From NCBI RefSeq assembly GCF_022458985.1, contig NC_061782.1:20659672-20723671 (forward strand): DNA of 64,000 nt, in the 5' to 3' direction. Positions 12,966 to 33,097 of the stretch are shown here, in pieces. The translations under genes were made by a program, and so were the position numbers. The notes beneath the pieces were generated by a model. It saw nothing but the letters and a program-made list of their open reading frames with translations. It made no database searches and was not told where the DNA came from. This DNA is from Mugil cephalus (Eukaryota > Chordata > Actinopteri > Mugiliformes > Mugilidae). Positions within the stretch are counted from its first letter, which is position 1. The number at the start of each line of letters is the position of its first letter.

Positions 12966-15900
12966 CATATAATGCATGCTATATATGTGTATATAACAGT
13001 TTTTATCAGACACAGTATATCTCATGACCAGCCCATATCTGATGTTCTTATGTATATTTACATTTATCTTGTTAACTGTATATGTTATACAGGTATGTAT
13101 AGGCCCTATATGTTATACATTTAATATTTTCATATACTTGTCTAATGTATATATACTTTTTTTTTTTTTTTTTAAATATGTTTCTACCTATCTACCTTTC
13201 TACCTATTATACTTATTCAATGTGAGCTGCAGTGTTGTCGCAGTGTGGTTCTGCTGACCTCTTCACCTCCTTGCGGTTGAGCAGCAGGAGCTCCTGGTTG
13301 TGCTGGAGGAGGTGGTGGTACTGCGCCGTGAAGGACCTGAACTGCTGGATGCTCACCAGCAGCAGGTAGTAGTCTGGGTGGTCGGCATCTGTCTGCCTGA
13401 GCAGTCCCTACGCACAGATACACAAAATATACATATTCATCATGCAACGTCTTATATTTTGGAAAATACAAACAATTTCATGACAAGATACAGTTCATCC
13501 ACTTATTACCTATTATTTATGCATTAAATAGGAAATAAAGACAGAAAATGTTAGGTTGGCTTTGCTCAATTTGAAGGTAACTACACATCTGAACAATTTG
13601 AGTTTTACAGTCAGACAGATTTCGTTACCTTCTGACATAACAAAACATGAAGAAGAATGAGTAGAATGTAAAGTTTGAAGTTGTGTGTAGCGTTTAAATG
13701 AAAATAGACTTGACTTTCTTAATATTCTGTAAAGTGTGTGTTGTGGGTGTTGATCGATCACCTGTAGCAGCAGCAGGTACTCCGGGATCCTTTGAACCGG
13801 CTGAAGGAGCAGAGTGTGGAGGGAGGGTTTGGACTCATCGCCCATTATGTCACACTGCAGGCAGCACCACACAGCCAACCGGAGCACAAGGCGGCACGGG
13901 ACGGACCAATCAGCATACAAGGACAAACGGATGTAAGAATTGGGACTTAATCAGCAAAACCAGTAAAACCATAAAATGAACCTGCTGGTTCCAGATTCAT
14001 CATTCAGTCATTCATTTATTCATTCATTCATTTAGTCATTCATAGGCCACCCTGTCTTATCATGCTCTGTCTCACTCTGCGTTACCTCCACAAAGGCAGA
14101 AGATTTCATGGAGCTGGAGGCCAGCATGGTGACGACGGACAGACAGTCTGGAAGCTCCTTCAGGTAGGACACATAAAAGTCCAAGAAATCGCTCTGGAGG
14201 GAGGCAGAGAGGGGACACTGTCTGGGTTTGTATGTACTGTCAAAAAATAAATATCCTGTGCAAACACTCATCACTTCCTCTCCTCCCTTCTCTGCATGAT
14301 TACTTAGAGATTGTAGCACACCATCATGCATGGAGTGATTACTGTGTCAGTCTATTTTATTCTTTTCATTTTTTACTTTCCAGACATCGGTAGGCGAGGT
14401 CCCATGCGGAACTCTTACTAGTTTTGGATATGAATCATCTTTTATCTGACTGGAAGTGAAGTGTTAGTTGTTGTCTTTGTGCTATATCTCTATTCCAGCT
14501 CTCGACATGACCCTGCTGGAATTTGACATTTCATTTAATACCCGTCACGGCTGCCATGGTGATTCCAATTCACTACAATGGATATGTCTGAGACTGAATC
14601 TTTGGGACAGATGAACTTGCCCTGAACTGCAATGCGTGTTGACGCATTCAAAGAATTTTGATTTAATAGCAGGAAAACTAGAACTTTTTTTAAAAAACAG
14701 TTTGTTTTTTCAATACAGTTTTTAGTTTCTATATTCACTGCCGCAAAGTAAGTAAGCAAACATAGTGTTTTAAGAGCGCAACGAAGCTAGCGTGACCGAG
14801 TAATTTGCCTTGTGGATCATCTATGTCCAAGCAAACATAGGACGTGCTGTTCTCCTCTTCACCAGTTTACGTGTCTGTTTCAAATTTGTTACAATAAATA
14901 AGTTGGTGGCGATGCGAGCCAGTAAAATAATTAGATAGCAATTTCAGTTTAATAGATGACTGCATCGGAGAACACTTAATCTGATTGGGCAGCATGATGC
15001 AGAAGTTCGGGGCGTAAAAGTTGAAGGCGGTCTGGCAAGGAGTCAAACTTGGTCATGGGTCACAAGCTATTGGTTTTTTTGACTTCCTCCAAGGACAAGA
15101 AGATTCATACATTTCCGTTGTTTCTTAAAATATTAAGTCAGGTTTTTACTGCAGTTGTTGTGGCTCTAGAAAATGAGATCATTGTCCAGGATTACAACAA
15201 AGTTTCTAGTCTGTGTAAAATAGACTTTGCAGCCAGCTGTGATTGGCAGATAATTGACAGTTATGATCATTTACAAGAGTTTTTGAAATGGCTGATTTCC
15301 AGTGTATAGACAGAGACGTCTGTAGCTGATCAGAGATCTCTGTTTGTTGGTGAAATAAATTAATAAAAAAAAAAAAAAAATGAGGCTGGTGTGAGATGTG
15401 TTAAGGTCCCTCTTCTGTGCTTTACCTCTTTGCTGGTGAGCCTCATGAACACATCCCCCATGATGCCTTGCCACTGGCACTTGAGCACACGCTCCTGCAG
15501 AGTGTGGAGGAGCTCGAGGTGCTGCTGGATCAGAAACCTCAAACAGCTGGGGAACGGACTGAGGACGGCGAGACGGAGAGAAGCACAGAAGAAGAATGAC
15601 ACGTTTGTCTCTCAGTCTCTCGGGAATTTTTACTGCATTCTACGTCCCTCTCATGGAAGGTTTATAGACAGTGATTCATACGCTATGAAAATGTTCACTC
15701 TGCCTGCCTCAGCACACATGGCTCTATCTCAGTACTTATTATTCTTAAGAATAACGTTACATAGAGACTACTCTTCGTGTTTTTTTTTTTCTCAATCTTT
15801 AGATAAAATATTTCCAAAAACATATACTAAGTCTCCGGAGAAGTAGTCTTCTGTCCTCTGAGCTCTCTGGTCGTCATTGGGAACTCGTGTGCTGAAGCAG

Positions 15901-18900
15901 AGCCCTGATTACATTAACAAGCTGTGTGGTGTCTGCTCTGTATCGCTGGTGTTTATAACCTGCCTTTATTTAATTTATTTATTTCCTGTTCTCCTCTCAC
16001 TGTAGGTCTCAAATTAGATCTGGAGCCGCTCCTAGAATATATTAAGTGTGGATCTTTGTATGTTGGCGTTGGCAGCGTCTGGGTTATTCTTACCCTGTAG
16101 GGTGTGTCCACGTCCTTGACTGTACAAATTGTTGAAGTGTGATCTTCCTACGGAGAGCTTTAAATGCCTCCTTCTTACTGTAATGTAAGGCTCTGCGATG
16201 TGTGCTGGTAGGCTCACCGTTTGTCTTTAGAGGTGAGAGTTTCTGATCCGTTGAAGGAGATGTTGGCCTTCAGCAGCAGAGACAGGTGAGACACGTAGAC
16301 TCTTTCTGACTCCAGCAGCTCCAGAGCTGCTCTCTGTCTCTTATCTGCACACAAAGGACAACATATTTAAAACTTAAACGCATTTCATTCACTCCGCTTC
16401 AGCCTGAATCAGCAAAGACACGTGTGTCCAGAGCTTGAGCTTTCTCAGCTTCAGCCTCCAAACTGTGGAAAGGTCTGCCTCTGCATATTAGGCAGACCCA
16501 GACACTGCCTGTTCTTTTTATTGTGACCTTTTATTGTTTTAATCTAGTACTTTTAATTTAGCTTTTCTTTTACCTCTTCCTCCTCATTGTCTTTGTTTTT
16601 TGCAGTTCACTGTGTTTTATATATTTTTACATGCTGCGGCTGCTCTGTGCAGCACTTTGGTCAACATTTTCTATTTTTAAGAAATAAATTGACATTGACA
16701 TCTCCTCACGAAGGGCAGAGTAGGTGGTTTCCTCCCAAAGGAAACCATTAAAACCTACCCTTTTTTATTTATTTATTTGTTTTATGAATTCAAATTGGTG
16801 GTTTTGCATTGCATTTAAGTCCAGCTCGGGTCTTTCTGGGTGGAGTTTGTGTGTTCTCCCTGTGTCTGTGTGGGTTTTTTGCCGAGTACTACGGTTTCCT
16901 CCCACCCTCCAAAGACATGCTGGTTAGCTTCATTGGTGATTCTAAATTGACTCGTGCGTGGGGTTTTTCCTTATGTTTACTCCAGTTGTCCAAAATACCT
17001 TTTGACAAGTTCAACTGTGATTGGTACAGGTGCTAGTAGGTGGATTTTGTTGCCTCTGTACAGAAACTATGGATCAGTTCTCGTTTGCTTCTACTCTCAG
17101 TTCTGAGCTAAATACATAGATATTTTTAAAATGAAGAAAATGCACAGTTTAATTAATGCTGGTGAGGAAACAACAAGTAGTGTTAGTGTCAGTAAGTATA
17201 TTTCTTACTGTTTTCATTCTGGCTGTTGTGGCTTTCTGCCTCATCTCTACTGTTTCTCCTCTCTCCCCACTCTGGACATTTGGAAGAACACCCTCTCTGC
17301 TGCTGCTGCTGCTGCTGCTGAGCCTCCTGCTCAGAGACAGACGCTGCAAACACACACACACACACACCAGTGTGATCAAGTGACTTCTACAGGTCTGCCA
17401 TTTGTTCATCTTCACCGACACAGCCGCGTTGTTCACCTACACCTGAACGTGGCACATGCAGACTCACTCTGCGTGGACGTGGTGCTCCTGTACGGCGACC
17501 CGCTTTGTGGCAGACTGGAAAAAAAGTGCTGAATGACACTGAGGTCTGACTGGCTGGGCATGCAGATGTGCTCGTCCACCGGCGCCACCGACACATCAGC
17601 CCTGGAGCTCTTCCTGCTGTTGGACACAGTCAGAGCAATCAACATGAGAACAGCATAAGAACACTACGAAAGTCACCCTTTTCATCACTGGCAGAGATCA
17701 TTTATTCAGGGACATGAATCAGTGAGGCATGGCTAATCGAATAAATGATGCTTCAGGCCTACCTTTGTGGAACGGAGATGATCTCTTTGTTTTCCTCTGA
17801 CTGCAGCAGCTCTATTCTCCTCTGCACGTCTCTCTGTCTGCTGGACACGTCCTTAATGTGAAACAACGCCACACTCAGCTCCTCCTGTGTGCAGATTTCA
17901 GCATTAGTTTCAGTGTTCTGAATGGTATCACGTCAGACTTGGAAGAGGGAAATCTGCTGGTTTGTTTTTTGGTACAAATCAAGAAGAGGGATAGAGGAGT
18001 GATGATACAAAAATCACCTGTTGCAAAGCTGCAAACAAAACCATTTATGGAGGAAACTTAAGATGCCATATATACTTTAAAGCTTTGGTCCACCGTCCAA
18101 GATTTGATGGTCATCGTAAAAATCATTAAATTTGTGCTGTAAACAGGCCTAAAATCCTGCAAAAGTTAAAAACTCCCTCAGCTTCAGTCTTTTTAAGAGC
18201 AGTGTGTCTGAAGGAGCTGTTCAGTAGATTCAATTAGTTTACATTCTTAATAAAGTTCCAGTCAGATGCTCTAAATTATGTTACAGGGGCCTCTTGACCT
18301 CCTCGCTCAGAATAGATTCTGTGTGTGCGTGCGCGTGCACGCGCGTGTGTTTTCTCTCTCCATCGTCTCCGGCACCTTGAAAGTGTTGAGCGAGTTCTTG
18401 AGGCCCATTATCTTATCATCCACATCAGTCTGATGCGCCCGGAGCCTCTCTTCCATGCCCTGGTCCCTCTGGCGCAGCTCGCACAGCTCCGCCAGAGCAG
18501 TCTGGAGCCCCTCGCGCAGCTCAGCCACCAGGCCCTGCAGCTGCATCACAAGGAGAGCATTTAATGCATGATGTTGAGGAAATGAAGAAATCAGATTTGA
18601 GAAGGATTTTTTTAAGAGTTTGTTCTTGGATTCTTCTATGTCAAAACTCTGACTTCTGTGAATTTGTCAAGGCTCTTTCAGTGATTTTAAAATTCCTGAC
18701 TGTCTGAAGGGAAAACACCTTCTACAAAGCATTACACTTTCCATTGGGTTGGAGTTGCTTATTATTATTATTACTTTATGTGCTCATTTAGATTTGTTCC
18801 CTCATCTTAATCGACGGATATAGATATAAATATACACATATAGATTTCTTTGACATCAGGAATTTATTTAAAGTCTCCTGCTGCCTTTTTTAAAATAAAA

Positions 18901-21900
18901 ATAAAAATAATTAAATATATATTTTTTGATCCTGTGGTTCCTGTTAGCGCTTTAGTTTCTCACTAGCCTACTTTGATTTCGATGCCTCTTCATAATAATA
19001 TTGCACAGACATCTTTAGTGCCATCTTTGAGTTCCAGAGACCATCCAGCTTCCATTTAAAATAATAACAATAATAATAATAATCTATACGCAGTGGATAC
19101 TTGATCCACTCTCTCCCTTTTTCTCTGCGTTCCATTCTTCGTTTTCTCATGCAGAGTTGATTGAATTCATTTAGTGGGGATAACTGAATCAGGTCTCGGG
19201 AACATTTCATGGGCTGAACCGCTCTCTCTCGCCCTATCTTTCCATCTCTCTCTCTCTCTCAGTCATGTGAAAGGCATCAGGCAGGAGACTCAATGGAGCA
19301 TCTGTCCTGCGTCTGCTCGTCCTCTTCTCTGATAGTTGACATTGCTGCAGACGCTCTGTGCACCTGGAGTCGTTACAGTTTGCCTCATAGAGCTCATTAT
19401 TTAGTTTTTACGTAATGCCGCGGTTGGTTCCTTTCAGTAAGTCAGACAGTGAGCCATTTGGTGGCTGACATGTTCGTAGGTTTGTGAGGAAATGACGTGC
19501 AAAAAGTGAACCTGAAGCTATGATATAGTGCTTTACCTAAGACAAAGACTTCCTGCTATTTAAACATCAAGTCACAGTCTGCCTCAGACAAGTAGACTTA
19601 GCTCTACTGCAATGTTGGATGAAGGTACAATGTGTTTACCATTTGGGCGCAGTGGCTAAACGTAGCTTCAAAATCCACTGGAACATTTACACTGTACAGC
19701 ATTTAAGGCAAATTCTAGAAACGTTTCATATTCATTTTAGATTTTTCCTGAAGTTTCCATAGTAAGGAATGAACTTCCAGCTTTGACGTCTACGTACAAA
19801 GACGACTTATTTAAAGCTACTGTGAGTAGAAACTAAATGAACTGGGACTCCCCAGATTTCCATCATTGGAAAATCAGAGAAATCTCACCAAGCTCATCCT
19901 AAAAGTATGTTAGGGATGCTCTGTGCATCAACAGCTGGAGCAGCGAAGACATATTGATTATTGGCACCTCTGTGTATTTAAGTTTCATTATAAAACTTGT
20001 ATGCACATTTCCAGCTTCAGTCTCTGGTCCACAGTGTTTGTTTGACCAAATAACAACATGTTATATGTTGTTATCAGCTGGTGTGAACCACATCTAACAT
20101 CGTTCCTCTCAACTTGCTGCACTTGCATTCAGTCACCTCATGTGTGACATCGTCCCCTGTGACTTCCAGCTCCTGTGGTAAATGGAACGCAGCCACTTCG
20201 TGCTTTCACTTCTGTAACAACTCAAGACGTCTTCCTTTCTGCAACAGTCTGAGCTTACAGTCTTTCTCATCATGTTTTTTTTTTTTTTCCGGGTTTCTTC
20301 TAAACTTTAACATTATTATTGTTTATTTTAAACCCTCTGTGCTGAACGACTTTTTGCAAGATGCAGCACTAGGACAGACATTAGGCTGGCTTTTGATTTA
20401 GGCTACAGAAATACTTTTTGGATAACTCATCTCTGTTGGAGGAATAAAAATCCACTACCGTCAGCAAATCTAAAATCTGAAGAAAATCCCTTCTGCTGTC
20501 CAAGAATATGACACTGACATTTGAGCTTTTTGTGACTTTACCGTCCAAAGATTTGCTTAAGATGGTGAGAGGAAGCATCCTTATGAAGATTTAAAAGGTC
20601 AAAATGAAGTGGGTTAATGGTAGCTCAGTGGGTTTAGTAAAAGTACACAATTTAAATGTAGTCTTTAGATTAGCATGGAAGGTATGATTGACAGGACTCA
20701 ACTGATTATTGATGTATTTTTTCTCCCGCTTTGAGTTGTAAACAAAATTGATCAACAACTCAAATAAATCGTTAACCGCACTGCTGATTACCTGAGCAAC
20801 CTCCAGGTTGGCTGAATCCACATTTTCTTCTGTATCTGGGGGAAAAAAATACAAATGGTGTTGAATTTAAACATGGGGGGAAAATGAACTGATTATGGTT
20901 GTTATTTGTTGAATTTCAATCATTTGTTTATTGACATTTTATTTATTCCTCAGATTCAGAAATTCCACTTTAGGGTTGACACCGCATATATGAATCTTTA
21001 ACAAAAATGATTTGTCATACTTGGGCATAAGTACATGAGATGAGTTGAAGCTTTTGATATGTTCTCCCTGTTTTATTTTATTTATTTTAATAAACTTTTA
21101 AGTAAATCTTTGTGGTATTTGTTGTGAAGTCTCTTCATTGTTCAGGGAGCAGCTCCAGAAAATTAAGCTACTGAAGTTTTCTGGACCTGATGATGATGCG
21201 TGCTAAATGAACTGACTGTTAGATGGATAGTGCTGCATGGGGAAATTCATATTTATAAATGATTTGTCTTTGAAATGCACTGCATTTGGTGACAGTTGAC
21301 CGGTTGTGTAGAGGCACAATGCTTCATTTTACTGGGGAAATGTCACAGGCCGAGGCCGCTGTCAAAACTGCAGGGGGTCGTCTGAAATGCGTCTTTAACA
21401 TACATTATCATGCATAATAGACGAGGCCTTCATGTACTCCATGAAAAATAAGGAAAATGTAACGTCTCACAACTGAGGCTTTCTGTCTGCAGGAGCACAC
21501 GCTGTGTCAAAATCCCTCTGGCACTTTGGGTTTTAAGCGTTTTGCCTTCAGTGGTTGCCGTCCGGAGATGGTTGAATGTCATGTGAAGCTGCGATCCAAG
21601 AGTGACCTCTCACTTCCAGATAAAAACCATGAAATCATCCAGGTAAACTGAAGGATGCAGTTCTGTAATCGGAGCATTGACAGGAAAACACGTGGTGTTT
21701 CCTGCTGTGACATGTGCGACCCCTCCATATCTATCCGGCACTACACTAAGGAGTCCAGTGGGCCGCTTTTTCTTTTCTTTTTTTCTTTTTTTTGCATTTA
21801 AAATGTTTTAAACATTTTTGGTAACGTACAGTGCACTTCTCCTGCAACATTTTGGGTGTTATATGAGACTGTTTCACAGCACACATTTTGACTCCTTCCT

Positions 21901-22773
21901 GGCCACAGGAGGCGAGTAATTGGTAACATCAGCTGCGTCCCATTTAGGTACGCCACTTCTAGAGTCCCGAGTCCTAGTCTTGTGCATGCTGACTTGCTGT
22001 CACGTCTTTCCGGAGACACGTCGTTGAACTTAGTGGAACGCAGCCATAGCTAACTCAATTTGTTTCACCTTTGGCTTCCCTGGGAGTCAAAATGTCAGCC
22101 ATTGAATAGTCCATTAGTCAGCACCCGAGAGCAGCTAGTTTTTAACCGTAAGATTTCCTGTTTAATACGTACAGTTAATATATAAATGTATCATCTGATA
22201 TCATCTGATATGTTTACATACATTGTATTGTATTCATTATCATTCATTATTCATTTATTGTATTTTCTTCAACACCAAGAACGATAATATCAATTTTATG
22301 CTCTTTCCAGAAGCTGATATTATGATGAATGATTTTTTTTTTATTGATTTTTTTTGGCAGAAAGACAGTTTTGTCTGTCCTCCAGACATGTTGATTTCAT
22401 GGATTTCTGCTGTTTCAAATTTAAAGCAACAGAACTTTTTCCTTTTTTTTTTTCCAAAGATGAACCTAATAGGGGTCACGTCTGAAATCATATGAACTGC
22501 ATTGTGATCAAGAGCACTTTAAGAGGAGAAGATCTGACTGAACACTATGTGATATCACTGAAGTGTAGGAGAATGCTCTCAGGTAGACTTTTTTGTTGCA
22601 AAAGTTGAAATAAGAAAAGCATTATAGCATTTTATACACTGTTAAGTGTTGCAGAACTTTAGTCCAAGAGCATCTCATCACTAGTCCATATCTTTCAACT
22701 CTTTTACTACAACTGTTTTACCTTCTGTCATGCCCTCTGTCTTGTCTTCTGCTTCTGGTTTTCCATTCTCCAT
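10737..22773 (-). CDS. arhgef33: ARHGEF33, Dbl-homology Rho guanine nucleotide exchange factor 33
   Basis: This is a predicted Rho-family GDP/GTP exchange factor. Fifteen coding exons in transcript order: 22773-22722, 20835-20792, 18540-18376, 17884-17763, 17616-17468, 16344-16218, 15546-15426, 14193-14086, 13854-13762, 13407-13259, 12637-12548, 12177-11999, 11720-11275, 11194-10970 and 10889-10737. They sum to 2223 bases (740 aa) with every phase agreeing. The start exon (MENGKPEAED) is placed because its one-base overhang completes the next codon and the donor is GTAAAA. Residues about 33-110 form a coiled coil (LQGLVAELREG). Residues about 181-376 are the DH domain, with the conserved helix LLLQPVQRIPEYLLLL. 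No PH domain follows, as in human ARHGEF33. The C-terminal half is low-complexity and holds the acidic segment ESLYEEEGGS, the block SSASSDSSIDIAF and the end GFRSSFKKLFKKK, all of which have counterparts in the human protein. Introns contain microsatellites but no other gene. Confidence 0.93.
12909..12960. repeat. (TG)n microsatellite
   Basis: About 26 uninterrupted GT units in an arhgef33 intron, flanked by (TA)n-type sequence (12833-12846 and 12961-12990). Confidence 0.95.
13995..14042. repeat. (ATTC)n-like tetranucleotide repeat
   Basis: Imperfect CATT/ATTC units sit in the arhgef33 intron just downstream (transcript sense) of the 14193-14086 exon. Confidence 0.75.
16815..16985 (+). mobile_element. 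Fragment of an abundant teleost interspersed repeat
   Basis: It contains the phrases GTGGAGTTTGTGTGTTCTCC, TGTCTGTGTGGGTTTTTT, TACGGTTTCCTCCCACC, TCCAAAGACATGCTGG and GGTGATTCTAAATTGAC in that order. I recognise this order from a repeat common in fish genomes. No coding frame survives. The class (LINE 3' end or SINE) cannot be decided by eye. It lies in the arhgef33 intron between the 17616-17468 and 16344-16218 exons. Confidence 0.6.
17297..17367. repeat. (CTG)n followed by (CA)n
   Basis: About seven CTG units near 17300-17321 and about nine CA units near 17350-17367, both in an arhgef33 intron. Confidence 0.85.
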
Positions 22774-25700
22774 GTTAAGGTAGTCCTGTTGATCCTGGTC
22801 CGGTGTGGTTCACGGTCGTCTGGTTGTGGAGTTCTCGTCCAGCTCTAAACGACCTCCTCTGCCTTGTTCTTCTCCTCAGAGCCAACCTATCTCTCGCTGT
22901 GATCACTCACTTCTCCCTTCCAAAGCATGTGAGTCCTATGATTTCCCTTTTGTACAAAAAGCTCCTTGTCTTCAGAGAGCAGAAGGACAGAGGGTAAAGA
23001 TCAGGAGGAGAGAGAGGGAGACGTTTGTGCATCGTACAGTCTCATACTGTAGCTCACTCATTAGATTTAAGGAGGCGTGACTGGCTGTTAATGGGGATGA
23101 TTTACGCAACTTATGAGAGAACGGCTGGCATGGACAAGCCAGATATTACAGTGGGAAGGAGGTGAGACTAGCTGATTGTAGTTCCCTGCAATGAAAACTA
23201 ACACAGTCAGTAAAAGGCAGTTTGTATAGCAGCGCTGTCAGCTCTAAATATGTGTCTGGGACATGTGAAGGGTTTGTAGCCTGGTTGTGTTTCCTTCTTC
23301 TGCTTCTCCAGCAGATGATTTATTTCACTTTGGGTTCATGGACATATTCACCCTGAAGCAGTAATCGTCTGGCCACTAGGGGAATGTGCCCAGCATTCTG
23401 AAAAGATGTCCAGCAAACTGTTTGGAAAGGGTAGGGACTTTCAAAGAAAATATTGAAAGGTTGATTGGACGGATAAAGTTATGTGTGTCACAGACTAAAC
23501 ACTTCAAGTCAGTAATCTGAGGCAAGCAGTCAGAGTAGATGGCTATGTAGTTAACATGTCAGTAGAAGGTTCTTGCTGTCTTCTAAAGATATACTTGTGC
23601 ATAAAAGGCAGTAACTGTCAACAAATACCTGGTAAGCATCAGCCACAATTACAAAGCTTGACGCCTGGGAAGATTTGAAGGTTGTTGCGTGATGAATCTT
23701 ACAGTCCAACTGCCTCACAAGGCAAACCTCAGCTCCTGAAGGTAATTTCCACAGACATCTATAATGTCCATAGATACCTACGGGTGATTCCTCACTCATG
23801 CTACCTATAGTTTTGAGGCCCATTGACGGGGGCTCTAGCCACCACCATCTTGGCCCAGCTCCCAACTAAATCCAACATGGGAAAAAGGTGGCGCGTGGTG
23901 GCGCTTACATCATCTGCCCATGTTAGCATGGAGCTAACGAGGGCAGATGAAGCCTAGGCAGATGTTACTCAAAGATTGATAACTTTAAGCTCGGACAAAT
24001 GTAAAAATATAAGTTATATGAAAACTCTCTTCTCTTAGAGTTGTCATGAATGTGGCAATTTACTATGTGGCCTATGTAGTCATAATCAAACTCTATGAGG
24101 TTTGAATGACTTGTAAAGTCTGCCTCAAGTGGACATTTTAGGAACTGCAGGTTTTGGCAATTCCAAGGAATTTTGTTTTTTAGAACCCGAGGACGCCACT
24201 TGGTTAAAGACTGTGATAAAACCAGGTAATACTCCAAGTATCAATTTAGATTTATATTTGCTTCTAGTGCTGACCTCATGATGAAAAACCAACGATAGTT
24301 GATACAATGTCCACATAAACTTTCCATACCACTTGCGTGGCTTAATGTCACTGTATCATGTGTTTCGTATTTCCAAAAACTTGACTTGAAGGAATCACAA
24401 TGACTCCTATTATAAAAGACTGCAACATTTTCTACAACAGTTCAGCTGAGGTAGCGTTCACGTGCGTGCACATGTGTTACTCTGAAACTCAGTGTGAGAG
24501 TGGCTTGAGGGACAAACACATCTTGACCACATGTTTGTCCCACTCCATGTCTTTAAGTCACTGTATGCAAGGGTGAGTCTTCTGTACGTGTACTCTACAT
24601 CTTCCTGTCTGCCTCTGATCATCTCCACAGTGTATGTCTCTTTGTGTCTCTGCGTCTCTGACTCTGCAGTGGAAACAATAAAGCCTGGAGACAAACAGCT
24701 CAGCTGCTCCTCATTTCAACAACAAATCTGTGTTTGAAGGTTACATCATTCCCACACATCATCTGATTCTGTGGTTACATGTGAGTGTGTGGATGGAGAA
24801 CGTACTGTTCATTGGGCTGACTGAAAAAAACAAACAAGCTTTTTTTCATTACTAATTGAGTTAAAAGAAAATGTTGTATTTACTATTTGTTTACCGGAAC
24901 TTGGAAATCAATTTACTTTCAGTGTCACGTATCTAAACCACAAGTTTAAAGTTTGAGTGTTATTAATCCCATGACTCAATTTTTATAAAGTAGTTTTAAG
25001 TGACTATAATGTCTCCTCTGTATAATAAGAACTGATAAAGGGCTTTGTTTCATATTTTTCAGTTATACTTATTACAAACACTTCACACTGAATATATGAG
25101 GATGGCTCAATGATTTATTTACTGCCGGGCTGCGGTGAAATCTTTTCGTGTTTCCACTTGAGGACACGATGCCTCAGTCCGTCCAACGTGTCGGCCGGGA
25201 AACTATTTCTTTGACTTTTTTTGTTTGCCCATAGTGCTCATATCAGCTTTTGTAGCACAGGGGTGAAAGCATAAAATTGGTGCAAGACGCAGTGACCTGG
25301 GTTTGAGTCCTAATACAATTACAGACTAGGGACAACGAGGATCACAAAGTACTCAAGGTCAGAACTGTCCTTCTGTTGTGATGGCTGACAAACAACCCTG
25401 TATTATCATCTGGGCGAAAGCACGGCACTCCAAAGGTATAGATTTGTTTCCTAAATTGCACGATCAGAGCACAGTGCAAAGTGACATGACAGGGATCCTG
25501 ACTTATTGCAGAATCTGGTAGTTGAGCAGTTGTTCCTATTTGACAGTAAATCTTTTACAAGTGATAGAAAATGCATGATGCAGCCAGTTTGTTTAACACA
25601 TAACCCTGAGCTTTATGCTTGGACAACGAGAGGAGATAGATCATTAATAGGAACACACCATTATTGATTTTTTCTGCAAGCAGGTTGAGTGTAGTTTGCT

Positions 25701-26260
25701 GTCCCTCCTACTTCCTTTTATATTCAATTTTCTGCTACTTATTGTTTTTGCTTCAATGTAGATATTGTAGAACTGAACTGAATAAAGATTTATGTCTTCT
25801 GAGTCAACTGTATGTTTTTGATGCTCGGTGTAGTGGTGGTTCTTGAAATTTTTCTGCTTTACTACATTTCAAAGGCAAAATGGATACTACTACTGTAAGG
25901 CATAAAGCTGACACCCTCACACACTTTTTAGAAAGCTCCTTAATTTGCATATTAAAACAGAAATGCACGAAGAAGGACAAAGATTAATAAGTTTATAGAA
26001 ATAAATAACAATACAGAAATAAATACCTAAACAAACATAAGTTAATACAGTTAATAAATAAAAATGCGCAATGAAATTGGAAACTTTTTTTATTTTTTTA
26101 TGAGTAAGTTTTGGAGAGCTTCTTCAGTAAGTTATTGTAACATAAATAATATTAAATGATTTGTTTCCTCTCGAACGTTTTGTTATTCGCCTGAAGGCTA
26201 AACCTCAGAGTAAATTACCATTGAGTGTATATACTAAAAATCACTGAGAGCATATTCACA
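22774..26260. other. Intergenic region between the divergent arhgef33 and slc17a5 5' ends
   Basis: About 3.5 kb without a supportable gene. It should hold the arhgef33 promoter and any non-coding first exon, but no clear TATA box or CpG island is seen near 22.8 kb. Frames in the region are short and resemble no family. A possible old tRNA-derived SINE remnant lies at about 25235-25330 (GACCTGGGTTTGAGTCC resembles a B box). AT-rich sequence at 25970-26080 resembles the interior of the foldback elements. Confidence 0.5.
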
Positions 26261-26264
26261 AACC

Positions 26265-26437
26265 TACTTCCTTCCGGTCCGCTGACTCGGTCACATGACG
26301 GGGGGGAGGGGCTAGCTTTATTGTGTTGTTGTCGACTCGAGCCGAGTGCAGCTGACGGAGGCTCCGGTGAAGTTAGCTTCCTCCTGCCGCTGTCGTTTGT
26401 CAGTCTGTGATGCAGTAAATCCCTGGCAGGCTGGAAA
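26265..26437 (+). promoter_or_regulatory. slc17a5: slc17a5 promoter/5'UTR with a CLEAR-like E-box and a minimal uORF
   Basis: GTCACATGAC at 26290-26299 differs by one base from the palindromic CLEAR element GTCACGTGAC, which TFEB-family factors use at lysosomal genes. This suits the lysosomal product of slc17a5. An ETS-type CTTCCGG lies at 26271-26277 and a G-rich stretch follows at 26300. An ATG-CAG-TAA minimal upstream frame lies at 26410-26418, twenty bases before the start codon. Motifs are seen directly; their function is inferred. Confidence 0.5.

Positions 26438-33097
<6,660 letters not shown>

Noticed and set aside
12765-13124. Open frames with His-Thr or Cys-Val runs near 12.9 kb
   Set aside because: They are translations of the (TG)n microsatellite.
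23551-23865. 104-codon minus-strand open frame upstream of arhgef33
   Set aside because: No recognisable motif, no exon boundaries and no continuation in the neighbouring sequence.
25235-25330. tRNA gene suggested by a GGTTTGAGTCC B-box-like motif
   Set aside because: No cloverleaf arms or A box could be folded; more likely a decayed tRNA-derived SINE.
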